Assembly (NCBI GenBank): GCA_965214285.1
Contig: OZ243946.1
Location: forward strand, 620,001 to 684,000
Length of the DNA stretch: 64,000 nt
From: G963422745 sp965214285
GTDB lineage: Bacteria; Actinomycetota; Acidimicrobiia; Acidimicrobiales; Aldehydirespiratoraceae
Direction: 5' to 3'
Shown here: one piece after another, positions 46,464 to 55,846 of the stretch
Layout of the letters: each line of letters begins with the position of its first letter
How positions within the stretch are numbered: position 1 is the first letter of the stretch
Notes under the pieces: generated by a model
Told to the model about the DNA's origin: nothing
Database searches by the model: none
What the model saw: only the letters and a program-made list of their open reading frames with translations
Program-made: the position numbers and the translations under genes

Positions 46464-49400
46464 ATGAGACGCGGGCCGCCTAACTACGACGAGGACCGCA
46501 GGCGCAGGTACCTGCTGGCAGCGCTGATTCCGCTGCTGTTGTTGCTGCTGCTGTTTTGGGTGCAGTGGTTCACCTCGGGCGACGACTCCGAGCCTGAGGC
46601 GGTGCAGCCGTTGCCTGAGCAGTTGCTGGTGAGCGCGCCGGCTCAGGACGGCGATGCCACGGTGCGGGTGCCCGATGTGCGCGGCCAGCCCCGCGACGAC
46701 GCCGAGGACATCCTCGGCGACATCGGCCTGGTGCCCGACGTCAAGGGCGTGCCCACCGCCAACCCAGACCTCGACGGCATCGTGATCGTCACCGACCCCC
46801 CGGGCGGCGACGGGGTGCCGCCCGGGACCACGGTGGTGGTGACCGTGGGGGAGTTCACCCCGCCCACGGCCACGGTGCTCGGCGACACCACGGTGCGGGT
46901 GCCTGATGTGGTCGGCGAGGAGGTCGACGACGCAGAGGAGATCCTGACCGACGCCGACCTGGTGCCACAGGGCAGGCCAGTGCCGACCGCGGACCCCGAT
47001 CTCGACGGGATCGTGATCGACACCAACCCCGACGGCGGCACCGTAGTGCCCGAGGGATCCACGATCACGTTCACCTTCGGCGACTATCAGCCCACCACGG
47101 CCACAGTGCGCACCGGGGACCCCCCGGACGGCACCGCCACCACCCAGCCACCCGACGGGAACAACCCGGGCGGCAACAACCCGGGCGGGAACCCGACGCC
47201 TACCACTCAGCCGCCGGGCAACCAGCCGCCTGGGGATGTCCCGGACGGCAAGGTCAAGGTGCCGAACCTGATCGGCATGCCCAAAGCCGACGCCGAGCAG
47301 ACCCTCATCAACCTCCGCCTGTTGCCCGAGGCCGACGGTCGGCTGCTGGCGGTTGAGGTTCTGCATGGCGTGGTCGACACCCAGGACACGCCTGCGGACA
47401 CGCTGGTGGATCCGGGCACGACCATCGCGTTCACCTACGGCATATGGGAGGGCTCGCGGCCCACCGGTCCCGACACGGTGGCGGTGCCGGATCTCGACGG
47501 CATGACTCAGGCAGAAGCCGAGAAGGCCGTGCTGGACGTGGGGCTGCTGCCCCAGGGCACGGGCCATCACGTGACCATCGCGGCCCTCGACGACCGGGTG
47601 ACCTCCCAGGACCCCGACGCCGGCACCCAGGTGGCCCGCGACTCCACGGTGGCGTTCACCTACGGCATCCACACCGACAACCCGCCGCCGCCGACCACCC
47701 AGCCCCCAGGCAACAACCCCCCAGGCAACAACCCGCCAGGCAACAACCCGCCTGGCGACACTCCGCCGGGCGACGACTTGGTGGCGGTGCCCAACCTGAT
47801 CGGCATGACCAAAGCCGACGCCGAGCAGACCGTGCTCGCTGTGGGGCTGCTGCCCGAGGCCCTCGGCCGGCTGCTGGAAGCCCAGAGCCTCGACGGCATC
47901 GTCGACACCCAAGAAGACCCGCCCGGCACCCTGCTGCCCCGCGGCACCACGCTCGCCTTCACCTACGGCGTCCACAAAGGCTCGCGGCCCACCGGTCCCG
48001 ACACGGTGGCGGTGCCTGATCTGGTCGGCTTGACCCAGGCCGCCGCCGAGCAGGCTGTGCTCGACGCCGGGCTGCTGCCCCAGGCCACAGGCCACGCCGT
48101 CACCGACCAGGCCCAACACGACAAGGTCGACACCCAGAACCCCGCCGCCGGCACCCAGGTGGCCCGCGACTCCACAGTCGATTTCACCTACGGCATCCAC
48201 ACCCCCGTCGTCGGCGGCGGCCCAAACGGAGGCGACAACGGCGACGGAGGAGGCGGTGGTGGTGGCAACCAGCCGCCCACCGGCACCACCACCACGACCA
48301 CGACTACGACCGTTCCCAAGGTGACCGTGCCCGATCTGATCGGCTCGGCCAAAGCCACAGCCGACGCCGCGGTGCTGGCGGTGGGCCTGGTCCCGTCCGG
48401 GACCGCGGTGGCAGTCACCGACCCGGCACAGGACGGCAAAGTCCAAACCCAAAACCCCGCAGCCGGCACCCAGGTCAACAGCGGCACCACCGTGGCGTTC
48501 ACCTACGGCGCATACTCCGCCCCGCCGCCGAACTCGGTCACTGTGCCTGACCTGATCGGCTCGGCCAAGGCCACAGCCGAGGCAGCGGTGACCGCGGTGG
48601 GCCTGGTGCCCTCGGGCAGCGCCGTGACCGTCACCGACCCCGCCCAGGACGGCAAGGTCCAGACCCAGAACCCCGCCGCGGGCACCCAGGTTTCCGGCGG
48701 CTCGACGGTGGCGTTCACTTACGGCGAATACACAGCCCCCACCCCGCCGCCCGCCCAGGTGACGGTGCCCGACATCGTCGGCTCGGTCAAGGCCACCGGC
48801 GAGGGCGCGCTGACCGCCGTCGGCCTGGTGCCGTCGGGAACCGCCGTGGCGGTCGCCGACCCGGCCCAGGACGGCCTGGTCCAGACCCAGAACCCCGCCG
48901 CCGGCACCCAGGTCGCATCGGGCTCCACCGTGACGTTCACTTACGGCGAATACACCGCCCCGACCCCGCCGCCGACCACCCAGCCGCCCGACACTGACCC
49001 GCCGCCTCCGCGGCCGCCGGCGATCCCTGTCACCGTCGAGGAGAACGCTCTGGTCGACGTCGCCCAATACTCGGTCTCCTTCACCGACAGCGGTGGCGGC
49101 AAACCCGAGGTGACCTACTCCCTGAGCGGCTCCGACGCGGATGACTTCGACATCTTGAACTTCGAGGGCCTGGAGGGCCTGGTGAACAACAAGCGGCACT
49201 TCGATTTCGAGGATCCCGACGACAAACGGCTGTCGTTCACCGCGGAGGCCACGGCCGCGGGCGTGACGGTGTACCAGGACTTCGTTGTCACGGTCACCGA
49301 CGTAAACGACCGGCCGGAGTTCAGCTTGGGCGAGTTCGAGTGCTTGCTGCGTGAGAGCTCTGCGGCGGGCACGAGCTGCAACCTGCCCGGCGTGGTCGCT

Positions 49401-51752
49401 GCCGACGACGACGGCGACGCGCTGACCTTCTCGCTATCCGATGCAGCCCCGCGGTCGCGCTACTTCGCGATCGACCCGGCAACGGGACAGGTGACGCTCA
49501 CCGATGCTGCCGTCGGCTGGCTCGACGCCGAGACCCTGCCGGAGTTCTCGGTGTCTATACAGGTGAGCGACGGCAAGGACGCCGACGGCAACCCCGACGA
49601 CGAGATCGACGACCAGGCGGCGATCCGCGTCTCGGTCCGCGATGTAGCCGACGAGACGCCCTGGCTGACGTTCCTGTTCTCCAACGACAGGACTAGCTGG
49701 ATGTCCGCGGTGTGGAGCACCGACCGGCCCAAGGCGCTGCAGTATGGGGTGCAGTACAGGGCCGTCGGCGACGCCGACTGGATCGATCACGACCTGATGA
49801 CGGCGCCGGGCGTGCTGCAGCAGGATTACATAGACAGGTTCTACACCGACATCACCGGCCTGTATGCCGACACCGAGTACGAGCTCCAGTACTGCATCGG
49901 GGCAGTGGCCTGCGGCAGCGACACCTACCAGCCCGGCGCCAACACCCTGCGAACCGAGGCCAGGTCGAACGCCCCGGCGCGGATCGGCGGCACGTCGAGG
50001 CTGACCATCGCCGAGAACGTCGACCCCACCGACACCACGTCCAACGAGGTCGGCAGGATTTATGCCCACTCCGGCAACTATGACCCAGAACGCGACACGC
50101 TGAGCTTTTGGCTCGAAGGCCCCGGCGCGGGCAACTTCGCAGTGGCCCCCGCGGTGTCCACCGAGGGCGTGATCACCACCACAGCCGCGCTCGACTACGA
50201 GACGCAGGCCTCCTACGACCTCACCCTGCACGTGTCCGACGGCAGAGGCCCCACAGGCGCCGAGGACCCCTCCAGCGACGACTCCGCTGACATCACCATC
50301 ATCGTCACCGACGTGCTCGAACGCCCCGCCGCTCCGACCCTGACAGCCAGCGCCACGACAGCCGAAAGCGTCACCTTGACCTGGCCTGTCCCCGACGCCG
50401 GCGACCAGACCATCAGCGGCTACCAGATCCAGTACAAGCCTGCAAGCGACACGCAGTGGGGCTACACCGATCACCTCACCGGCACCCAGGTCACCATCGA
50501 CCATCTCACGCCCGACACTGCCTATGATTTCCGCGGCCTCACCCTCTCCGCCGCCTCCGCCTACGCCGGCAGCGACCTCGACACAGCCCCGATACTGACC
50601 GTCCGCACCGACACAGCCACCACGCCGACCCCGCCGCCGGCGACCACCGTGGCGCCGGCTCAGGTCGCCGTGCCGGATCTGCTCGGCTTGACCAAAGCCG
50701 CCGCGGAGCAAGCTCTCAGCGACGCCGGGCTCATCGCAGACGCCCGAGCCGGCAACATCCCCGAGGACCCCGCTCTGGCAGGCGAGGTCTACCAGCACCA
50801 GCCCGGCTCGGGCACCCTGGTCAACACCGGCTCGACCGTGATCTTCTTCTACTACGCCCAGTCATCGGTCACGCCGCCGCCTGTCACCACCACCGAAGCC
50901 CCGGACAAGGTCGACGTCCCCAAGGTCTCAGGCGCCTGGAACGACCCGGCGGCCTTCGACCTCGATGCCGCCAAGAAGAAGATCACCGACGCAGGACTGG
51001 TCTGGGAGATCGTCGATTTCCCTCGCAATGACAGGCCGGACCTCGACGGCTGGATCGGTGCTCAGTCGCCGCCGGCGACCAGTGACAGCGGCGAACAGGC
51101 AGACCGCGGCTCGACGGTGACCATGACCGTCCACCGCTACGTGGCCCCCATGGTCACAGTCCCCGATCTGGTCGGCGAGACCAAGGCCGACGCCGAGCAG
51201 GCGCTGACCGACGCCGGCCTGGTGCCCGACGGCCGCGAGGTCGTCACATTCACACCGAGCCAGGTGGGCGAGGTGCTGTGGAGCAAGCCTGCTGCAGGCA
51301 CCCAGGTGGACCCCGGCGCCACGGTCCAGTTCGGCTACGGCGTCGCCCCGCCGAAAGTGACGGTGCCCGATGTGGTCGGCGAGACCAAGGCCGACGCCGA
51401 GAAGGCGATCACCGACGCCGGCCTGGCAGTGCAGACGACCGGGGCAACCGCCACCGACGACTCGGCCAAGGTGGGCACAGTCGCGCACCAGAATCCCACC
51501 GCCGGCGCCCAGGTCGACTCCGGCAGCACCGTCACCCTCAGTTACTACGCCCTCAGGGTCACGATTCCCAACGTGGTCGGCATGCAAAAGGATGCCGCCG
51601 AACAGGAGCTGCGCGACGCCGGCCTGGTGCCGGTGGCCCAGGCCATCCTGAGCACCGCCGGGCCAGACGGCCAAGTCCAGAGTCAACAACCCAACGCCGG
51701 GACCACGACGGCCACGGGCGCAACCGTGACCTTCCTGTATTACAAGCACTAG
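46464..51752 (+). CDS. Giant membrane-anchored protein D: 14 PASTA domains around a cadherin/FN3 core
   Basis: 1762 residues. The N-terminus is charged (MRRGPPNYDEDRRRR) and followed by one strong membrane helix (YLLAALIPLLLLLLLFWVQW), so it is a signal-anchored type II protein, unlike A and B. Nine PASTA domains run from about 65 to 835, with Pro/Gly/Asn-rich linkers such as PPGNNPPGNN. The core (about 850-1390) has cadherin-like domains with Cys pairs, an FN3-like domain with LYADTEYELQYC and a final FN3 domain. Five PASTA domains end the protein at LYYKH. PASTA 11 is almost the same as an odd long PASTA in C. It starts 17 nt after C, so the two are probably co-transcribed. Confidence 0.82.
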   Translation: MRRGPPNYDEDRRRRYLLAALIPLLLLLLLFWVQWFTSGDDSEPEAVQPLPEQLLVSAPAQDGDATVRVPDVRGQPRDDAEDILGDIGLVPDVKGVPTANPDLDGIVIVTDPPGGDGVPPGTTVVVTVGEFTPPTATVLGDTTVRVPDVVGEEVDDAEEILTDADLVPQGRPVPTADPDLDGIVIDTNPDGGTVVPEGSTITFTFGDYQPTTATVRTGDPPDGTATTQPPDGNNPGGNNPGGNPTPTTQPPGNQPPGDVPDGKVKVPNLIGMPKADAEQTLINLRLLPEADGRLLAVEVLHGVVDTQDTPADTLVDPGTTIAFTYGIWEGSRPTGPDTVAVPDLDGMTQAEAEKAVLDVGLLPQGTGHHVTIAALDDRVTSQDPDAGTQVARDSTVAFTYGIHTDNPPPPTTQPPGNNPPGNNPPGNNPPGDTPPGDDLVAVPNLIGMTKADAEQTVLAVGLLPEALGRLLEAQSLDGIVDTQEDPPGTLLPRGTTLAFTYGVHKGSRPTGPDTVAVPDLVGLTQAAAEQAVLDAGLLPQATGHAVTDQAQHDKVDTQNPAAGTQVARDSTVDFTYGIHTPVVGGGPNGGDNGDGGGGGGGNQPPTGTTTTTTTTTVPKVTVPDLIGSAKATADAAVLAVGLVPSGTAVAVTDPAQDGKVQTQNPAAGTQVNSGTTVAFTYGAYSAPPPNSVTVPDLIGSAKATAEAAVTAVGLVPSGSAVTVTDPAQDGKVQTQNPAAGTQVSGGSTVAFTYGEYTAPTPPPAQVTVPDIVGSVKATGEGALTAVGLVPSGTAVAVADPAQDGLVQTQNPAAGTQVASGSTVTFTYGEYTAPTPPPTTQPPDTDPPPPRPPAIPVTVEENALVDVAQYSVSFTDSGGGKPEVTYSLSGSDADDFDILNFEGLEGLVNNKRHFDFEDPDDKRLSFTAEATAAGVTVYQDFVVTVTDVNDRPEFSLGEFECLLRESSAAGTSCNLPGVVAADDDGDALTFSLSDAAPRSRYFAIDPATGQVTLTDAAVGWLDAETLPEFSVSIQVSDGKDADGNPDDEIDDQAAIRVSVRDVADETPWLTFLFSNDRTSWMSAVWSTDRPKALQYGVQYRAVGDADWIDHDLMTAPGVLQQDYIDRFYTDITGLYADTEYELQYCIGAVACGSDTYQPGANTLRTEARSNAPARIGGTSRLTIAENVDPTDTTSNEVGRIYAHSGNYDPERDTLSFWLEGPGAGNFAVAPAVSTEGVITTTAALDYETQASYDLTLHVSDGRGPTGAEDPSSDDSADITIIVTDVLERPAAPTLTASATTAESVTLTWPVPDAGDQTISGYQIQYKPASDTQWGYTDHLTGTQVTIDHLTPDTAYDFRGLTLSAASAYAGSDLDTAPILTVRTDTATTPTPPPATTVAPAQVAVPDLLGLTKAAAEQALSDAGLIADARAGNIPEDPALAGEVYQHQPGSGTLVNTGSTVIFFYYAQSSVTPPPVTTTEAPDKVDVPKVSGAWNDPAAFDLDAAKKKITDAGLVWEIVDFPRNDRPDLDGWIGAQSPPATSDSGEQADRGSTVTMTVHRYVAPMVTVPDLVGETKADAEQALTDAGLVPDGREVVTFTPSQVGEVLWSKPAAGTQVDPGATVQFGYGVAPPKVTVPDVVGETKADAEKAITDAGLAVQTTGATATDDSAKVGTVAHQNPTAGAQVDSGSTVTLSYYALRVTIPNVVGMQKDAAEQELRDAGLVPVAQAILSTAGPDGQVQSQQPNAGTTTATGATVTFLYYKH

Positions 51753-51801
51753 GGCAGCGGCGTTGATCGGGGCGGGGGCCTCGGTGATCTAGATTGCGGT
51801 G

Positions 51802-52716
51802 ATGGCCACAGCGACGACCACAGCGACCACAAGCGGGCGCACGCTGGACCTGTCGGGCCGCGCGGCCATCGTGGTCGGCGGCGGCGGGGGCGGCATCGGC
51901 ACCTCGGTGGTGGACGCCCTGGCAGGCGCGGGCGCGGTGGTCGGGGTGATTTCGTATGTGCCAGAGCACGCGGAGGACAGCGTGAGCCGGATCGAGGCGA
52001 GAGGCGCACGGGCGGCCGGCGCCGTCGCCGACGTGACCGACGAGACGGCCCTGCGCGGTGCCATCCGGGAGCTGGTCGCTGAGCTCGGGGAGGTACGCCA
52101 CCTGGTGAACGTGGTCGGCGGCGCCCTGCCTGATGACTGGTGGCGGCTCGAGGATCTGCCTGTGGCTGACTACGAGCGGATCATGGGGCGCAACCTCGGG
52201 TATGTGCTCGTCGCCTGTCAGGAGACGGCTCGTCCGCTGCTGGCCGCCGGCACCCCGGGGGCGTTCGTCAACGTTTCCTCGATCGCCACCAGGGGCGTGT
52301 CGCTGCTCGGCGCCTACGGGGCCGCCAAGGCCGGGCTTGAGTCGCTGAGCCGATCCATGGCCCTGGAGTGGGGGCCGCAGCAGATCCGGGTGAACCTGGT
52401 GGCGCCGGGCACGGTCATGACGCCGCGCGCCGGCACCGACGCGCTGCCCGAGGCGGCCCGCACGATCCCGCTGCGCCGGCGGGGCAGCCCCGAGGAGGTG
52501 GCATCGGCGGTGCTGTTCCTGCTGTCGGACGCCTCGTCGTATGTGACCGGCGCCACGCTCACGGTGGACGGCGGGGCGTCGATCGGCCCTGGCGGCCAGA
52601 GCCTGCCCGCGGCGGTCACCAATCCCGAGGTGCTCGCCCGCTTCGAGCCCCCCACCCCCACCAGGGCCACAGTGCTTTCGGATCAGGGCTTGTCGATGCC
52701 GAGGCCTGTGGACTGA
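51802..52716 (+). CDS. Short-chain dehydrogenase/reductase
   Basis: 304-residue SDR. The cofactor motif is IVVGGGGGGIGTSVVDAL (TGxxxGIG type), then the NVVGG strand, and the catalytic Ser-Tyr-Lys is in NVSSIATRGVSLLGAYGAAK. The C-terminal part has RVNLVAPGTVMTPRAGT and the VTGATLTVDGG end, with a longer Pro-rich tail than usual. A GTG at 51799 directly precedes the chosen ATG 51802. It lies just after giant gene D but is not obviously part of that system. Its 3' end overlaps the convergent methyltransferase gene by 34 nt. Confidence 0.88.
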   Translation: MATATTTATTSGRTLDLSGRAAIVVGGGGGGIGTSVVDALAGAGAVVGVISYVPEHAEDSVSRIEARGARAAGAVADVTDETALRGAIRELVAELGEVRHLVNVVGGALPDDWWRLEDLPVADYERIMGRNLGYVLVACQETARPLLAAGTPGAFVNVSSIATRGVSLLGAYGAAKAGLESLSRSMALEWGPQQIRVNLVAPGTVMTPRAGTDALPEAARTIPLRRRGSPEEVASAVLFLLSDASSYVTGATLTVDGGASIGPGGQSLPAAVTNPEVLARFEPPTPTRATVLSDQGLSMPRPVD

Positions 52717-55394
52717 CCGCCGTGAACGGACGGCTCACGGCACCACTGGTTTCGCAGCGTTTCGACAGCGTCGAGGATCTCCTTGCGGCGGTCGGCGTCT
52801 CCCTGATGGACGTTGAGCAGGTCGAACAGGATCGCCTCGTCGAGTGCCTGGCGGGCCTCGTCGCGGTAGGCCTCGTTGGCGGGCAGGAAGTCGCGGCCCT
52901 CGAAGTCGTCGAAGATCGCTTCTGCCTTGACGATCTGGGCCTCGCTGAGCCGGCGAACGTCAAGCACTGGCAGCTCAGGCAGCCGCGAGATGGTCACCAT
53001 CGCGCGTCCTTCCTGCTGTCGTGTGCCGATCCACCACCAGGAGACCAGGCCGAAGGTGGTGTTGGCCCACAACACCAGCGGCTTCTCCCACGCCGCCTTG
53101 GCAGAGGCGAATGAGGGCCAGGCGCGCCCGCCGATGCACTTCTTTGCCTCTGGAATGAGGCACGCCGCAAGCGGCTGCGAATTGAGCTGGAAATCTCGGC
53201 TGAAGTGCAGCCGGGAGGCGCTGGCCCAGACCTCGGCGGCCTTGTGCTCGAGACCGGGCTTCACCCTGCCCTGGCTGTCAGGGACGACCGACATCTTTGT
53301 CTCTCGCCTGTGATCGTGCCCCCACAGCATCGGATAAGTCGCAGCCTGCCAGTCGCCGCCCAGTTCCTCGACACTGAAAGGCCCTCGGTCCGGTTTGCCG
53401 GGGCTGGGCGGTCCGCCGTTGATGTCCATGTGGTACTTGCCGCGTTCCCCCAGGTCGCCCAGCCGACAGATCGCAACATCATCCATGCCGCCTGCCTGCG
53501 GCAGGTGCAGCTTCCCGCCGATGACGGCCTGGCCGAATGCGGCCAGATCCATCTCGACCACGCCTGCGCAGCCCCCGTAACCGAGACTGGAGCGGACGAA
53601 GAAACCCGCGTGGGCTTCCCCCACTCTCAATGGACCCACCGTCGGCTCTGTGGGAATCCGGGTGATGGACCGTGCGATCTCGACTCCCTCGGCAACGCTG
53701 CCGGGCCGTCTGACAAGGTTCACATAGAGCACGACGTCTTCGCCTGCGGTGTCCTCGGGTTGTCGCCGGTCGGCGATGATCAGCACTTCGGCCATGCCCG
53801 TGTCTGCGGAGAACGCCCGGTCTGTATTGCCGTGGGTGGCAACAGCCAGCACGCAGATGTTGCGGTAGCCCGTCGCCAGCAGTTTCCGGGCCTTGGCCCA
53901 AGCGTCGCCCGACACGATCGTGAACGGCAGCACGAACGCTATGGCACCTCCAGGTCTGACTTTGACGTGGGCCAGGTCCAAGAAGTTGGACCCGAGTCCT
54001 GCGTTGCCGTGCCCGGCGACCACAACTCCCGTGGCTTGGCTCCCGGCGAGCTTCTTGCCGATCGCCGTGAGCTGTTTGGACATCAAGCGCTGCTCTTGCT
54101 TGGGCGTGTCGAACCCGGCGAACGCAGGCACAGGCACGCCCTTCTTCTCCGCTTCGTGTCCGGTGGAGCGCGTGAACGGCGGGTTCATGATCACCAGGTC
54201 AGCGTCGCCGTGGTCGATCACAGTGCGTGTCTGCTCGGTGCCGCTGCCGCTGACTTGCTCGCTGCGGAGCAGCAGCGGGACCTGCCGGCCGTGCTCGAGC
54301 AGTTCCAGCGAGCCGATCTCAGGGCCGACCCCGCTGTCGCCATAGGGCATCAGGTAGATGCTGGTGTCAGAAAACGGCTTGGCGGGGAACACCGACGACA
54401 GCAGCATGGCGGTCAGATGCACCGCGGCGGGCATGATGTCTGCTCCGATCAGCGCGTCCTCCATCATCGCCGGGTGCAGCGCTTCGTCGTCGAGGCCGGC
54501 CCGTCGGGCTCGGGCCAGTATCCGCTGGTAGGCCGCTGTCAGCAAGGCCCCAGTGCCACAAGCCAGGTCGGCAACACGCAGCGCGTTCGGCTTGTCTATG
54601 TTGGCCCAGCCTGTGTCTGTGTTGGGGCCTGTGTCGAGCCTGGCGACTGCCAGCTCCGCCAGCAGAGCCGCCGAGGAGGGCAGCGTGTAGAAGGTGGCGA
54701 GGAACTTGCGGTCAGTGATCAGACGGCCGAACATCTGCCCCGCCATGTCGCCTGTCGAAGTCACCCCGTAGCGAGCCAGCTCTGACGACAACAAAGACAG
54801 AGGCTCGATCACGGTGCCCGGTGCGGTGTGATCCGGGATGCAGCCCATCACCTGATTAGCAATGTCGAAGATCGGGTAGTAGTTGACCTCCAGGATCTCC
54901 TGCCAGTGAATTCGTACCAACGCCCGGCTTGCTGTCGGATTGGGGGCTTGCACGGTCACCGACCTGGACCCGTCGCGTGTTCGCAGTGTCTGGCCCCCCA
55001 GGGCGGTCTGGAACAGGAAGGCGTTGGCGACGATCGCAGCCCCCATCGTGGTCGTCTGCTCGTTGTCCTCCTGGTGCAGCGCAGCGGCAATGGCAGACAG
55101 CCCCGTCCCGAACTGGAGCTTGCGGCGCAACTCTGCTGCCACAGCTCGGATCTCTCCTTCCATCGCGTCGGCTGCCTGTTCGAGGAGATGATCGCTGAGG
55201 GCGATCCTCTCGCAGAACCCCGCGAGATCGGCGGCGTTCCCGGCGATCCACCCCTTCGCTGGGAACCGCACAGGATCCCCGCCGTCCACGCTGCGACGAA
55301 TCAGCGCATACTCGTACACGGCTGCACCCACAGCAGAATCCAGATCCTTCTGAGGCGTCGTCTGCAGGTGCTGAGGCGCCTTGACCGCCACCAC
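52683..55394 (-). CDS. N6-adenine DNA methyltransferase part of a type IIG-like R-M protein
   Basis: 903 residues from GTG 55394. The N-terminal helical region leads into an N6-adenine methylase domain with motif I VADLACGTGALL (about 274-285) and motif IV IMNPPFTRS (NPPF at 404-407). The C-terminal 350 residues look like a target-recognition and helical spacer region (NTTFGLVSWWWIGTRQQEGR, then LPELPVLDVRRLSEAQ). The frame continues upstream to an in-frame TAG at 55425-55427 and, beyond it, to a nuclease-like N-terminal segment (next entry). The whole locus therefore looks like one fused restriction-modification gene interrupted by a single stop. The methylase might still be made from GTG 55394, which follows GGCGGAG. 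Confidence 0.82.
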   Translation of the reverse strand: MVAVKAPQHLQTTPQKDLDSAVGAAVYEYALIRRSVDGGDPVRFPAKGWIAGNAADLAGFCERIALSDHLLEQAADAMEGEIRAVAAELRRKLQFGTGLSAIAAALHQEDNEQTTTMGAAIVANAFLFQTALGGQTLRTRDGSRSVTVQAPNPTASRALVRIHWQEILEVNYYPIFDIANQVMGCIPDHTAPGTVIEPLSLLSSELARYGVTSTGDMAGQMFGRLITDRKFLATFYTLPSSAALLAELAVARLDTGPNTDTGWANIDKPNALRVADLACGTGALLTAAYQRILARARRAGLDDEALHPAMMEDALIGADIMPAAVHLTAMLLSSVFPAKPFSDTSIYLMPYGDSGVGPEIGSLELLEHGRQVPLLLRSEQVSGSGTEQTRTVIDHGDADLVIMNPPFTRSTGHEAEKKGVPVPAFAGFDTPKQEQRLMSKQLTAIGKKLAGSQATGVVVAGHGNAGLGSNFLDLAHVKVRPGGAIAFVLPFTIVSGDAWAKARKLLATGYRNICVLAVATHGNTDRAFSADTGMAEVLIIADRRQPEDTAGEDVVLYVNLVRRPGSVAEGVEIARSITRIPTEPTVGPLRVGEAHAGFFVRSSLGYGGCAGVVEMDLAAFGQAVIGGKLHLPQAGGMDDVAICRLGDLGERGKYHMDINGGPPSPGKPDRGPFSVEELGGDWQAATYPMLWGHDHRRETKMSVVPDSQGRVKPGLEHKAAEVWASASRLHFSRDFQLNSQPLAACLIPEAKKCIGGRAWPSFASAKAAWEKPLVLWANTTFGLVSWWWIGTRQQEGRAMVTISRLPELPVLDVRRLSEAQIVKAEAIFDDFEGRDFLPANEAYRDEARQALDEAILFDLLNVHQGDADRRKEILDAVETLRNQWCREPSVHGGQSTGLGIDKP

Positions 55395-55424
55395 CTGATC
55401 GACTCCGCCGGGGCTGCCGGCCAG

Positions 55425-55676
55425 CTACGCCCCCAATCGGCTCTTCGCATCATCGTCCACGCCGGGCGCCGGGGCGTACTCGACCTCGATCAGCACAGGA
55501 CTGCCCTGCTTGGAACCCTGCGGCCAGATCACGATGTCAGGCTTCTTGGCCCGTTGACCGCGCAGCACCCCCGACTGCTCGGCGGTCACATCCCACCGCG
55601 GATGCATGCGGCTCAAGCACGTCGCCAGGCTCGCGTTGTGCACTTTCTCGTCGGTTTTCGCCTGACCGTTGCCCAT
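55425..55676 (-). pseudogene. PD-(D/E)xK nuclease-like N-terminal fragment, cut by amber codon
   Basis: 83 residues ending at TAG 55425-55427. It contains MHPRWDVTAEQSGVLRG, then KKPDIVIWPQ and VLIEVEYAPAPGVDDDAKSR. The acidic PD and ExE residues fit a PD-(D/E)xK nuclease strand pair. The reading frame continues without a shift past the stop (LAGSPGGVDQVVAVKAP) into the methyltransferase. The simplest origin is one substitution such as CAG or TGG-like codon to TAG. As it stands, the nuclease half would be truncated. Confidence 0.7.
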
Positions 55677-55753
55677 GTTCTCACCTTAGGCCCACGGCAG
55701 GGGGGCGACACCTGCAGACGGGCCGGCGACAGCCCCCGGCATCCGGTCTTGCG

Positions 55754-55821
55754 GGCCGCAGCGCCTGACGGCAGCCGATGACGGTGTTCTCCAGAGCATG
55801 CACATCGGCATTGTCGGTGCC
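55754..55821. repeat. Inverted repeat arm next to the asd 3' end
   Basis: Plus strand 55754-55821 matches the complement of 56837-56900 with about 85-90 % identity and small gaps. It includes a copy of the asd start: ATGCACATCGGCATTGTCGG against ATGCACATCGGCATCGTCGG in the true gene. The arm also includes the upstream GGTGTTCTCCAGAGC-like leader. The asd gene thus lies between two opposed copies of its own 5' end. Confidence 0.85.
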
Positions 55822-55846
55822 TACCGCCGCAGCCGAAGCCGCGGGG

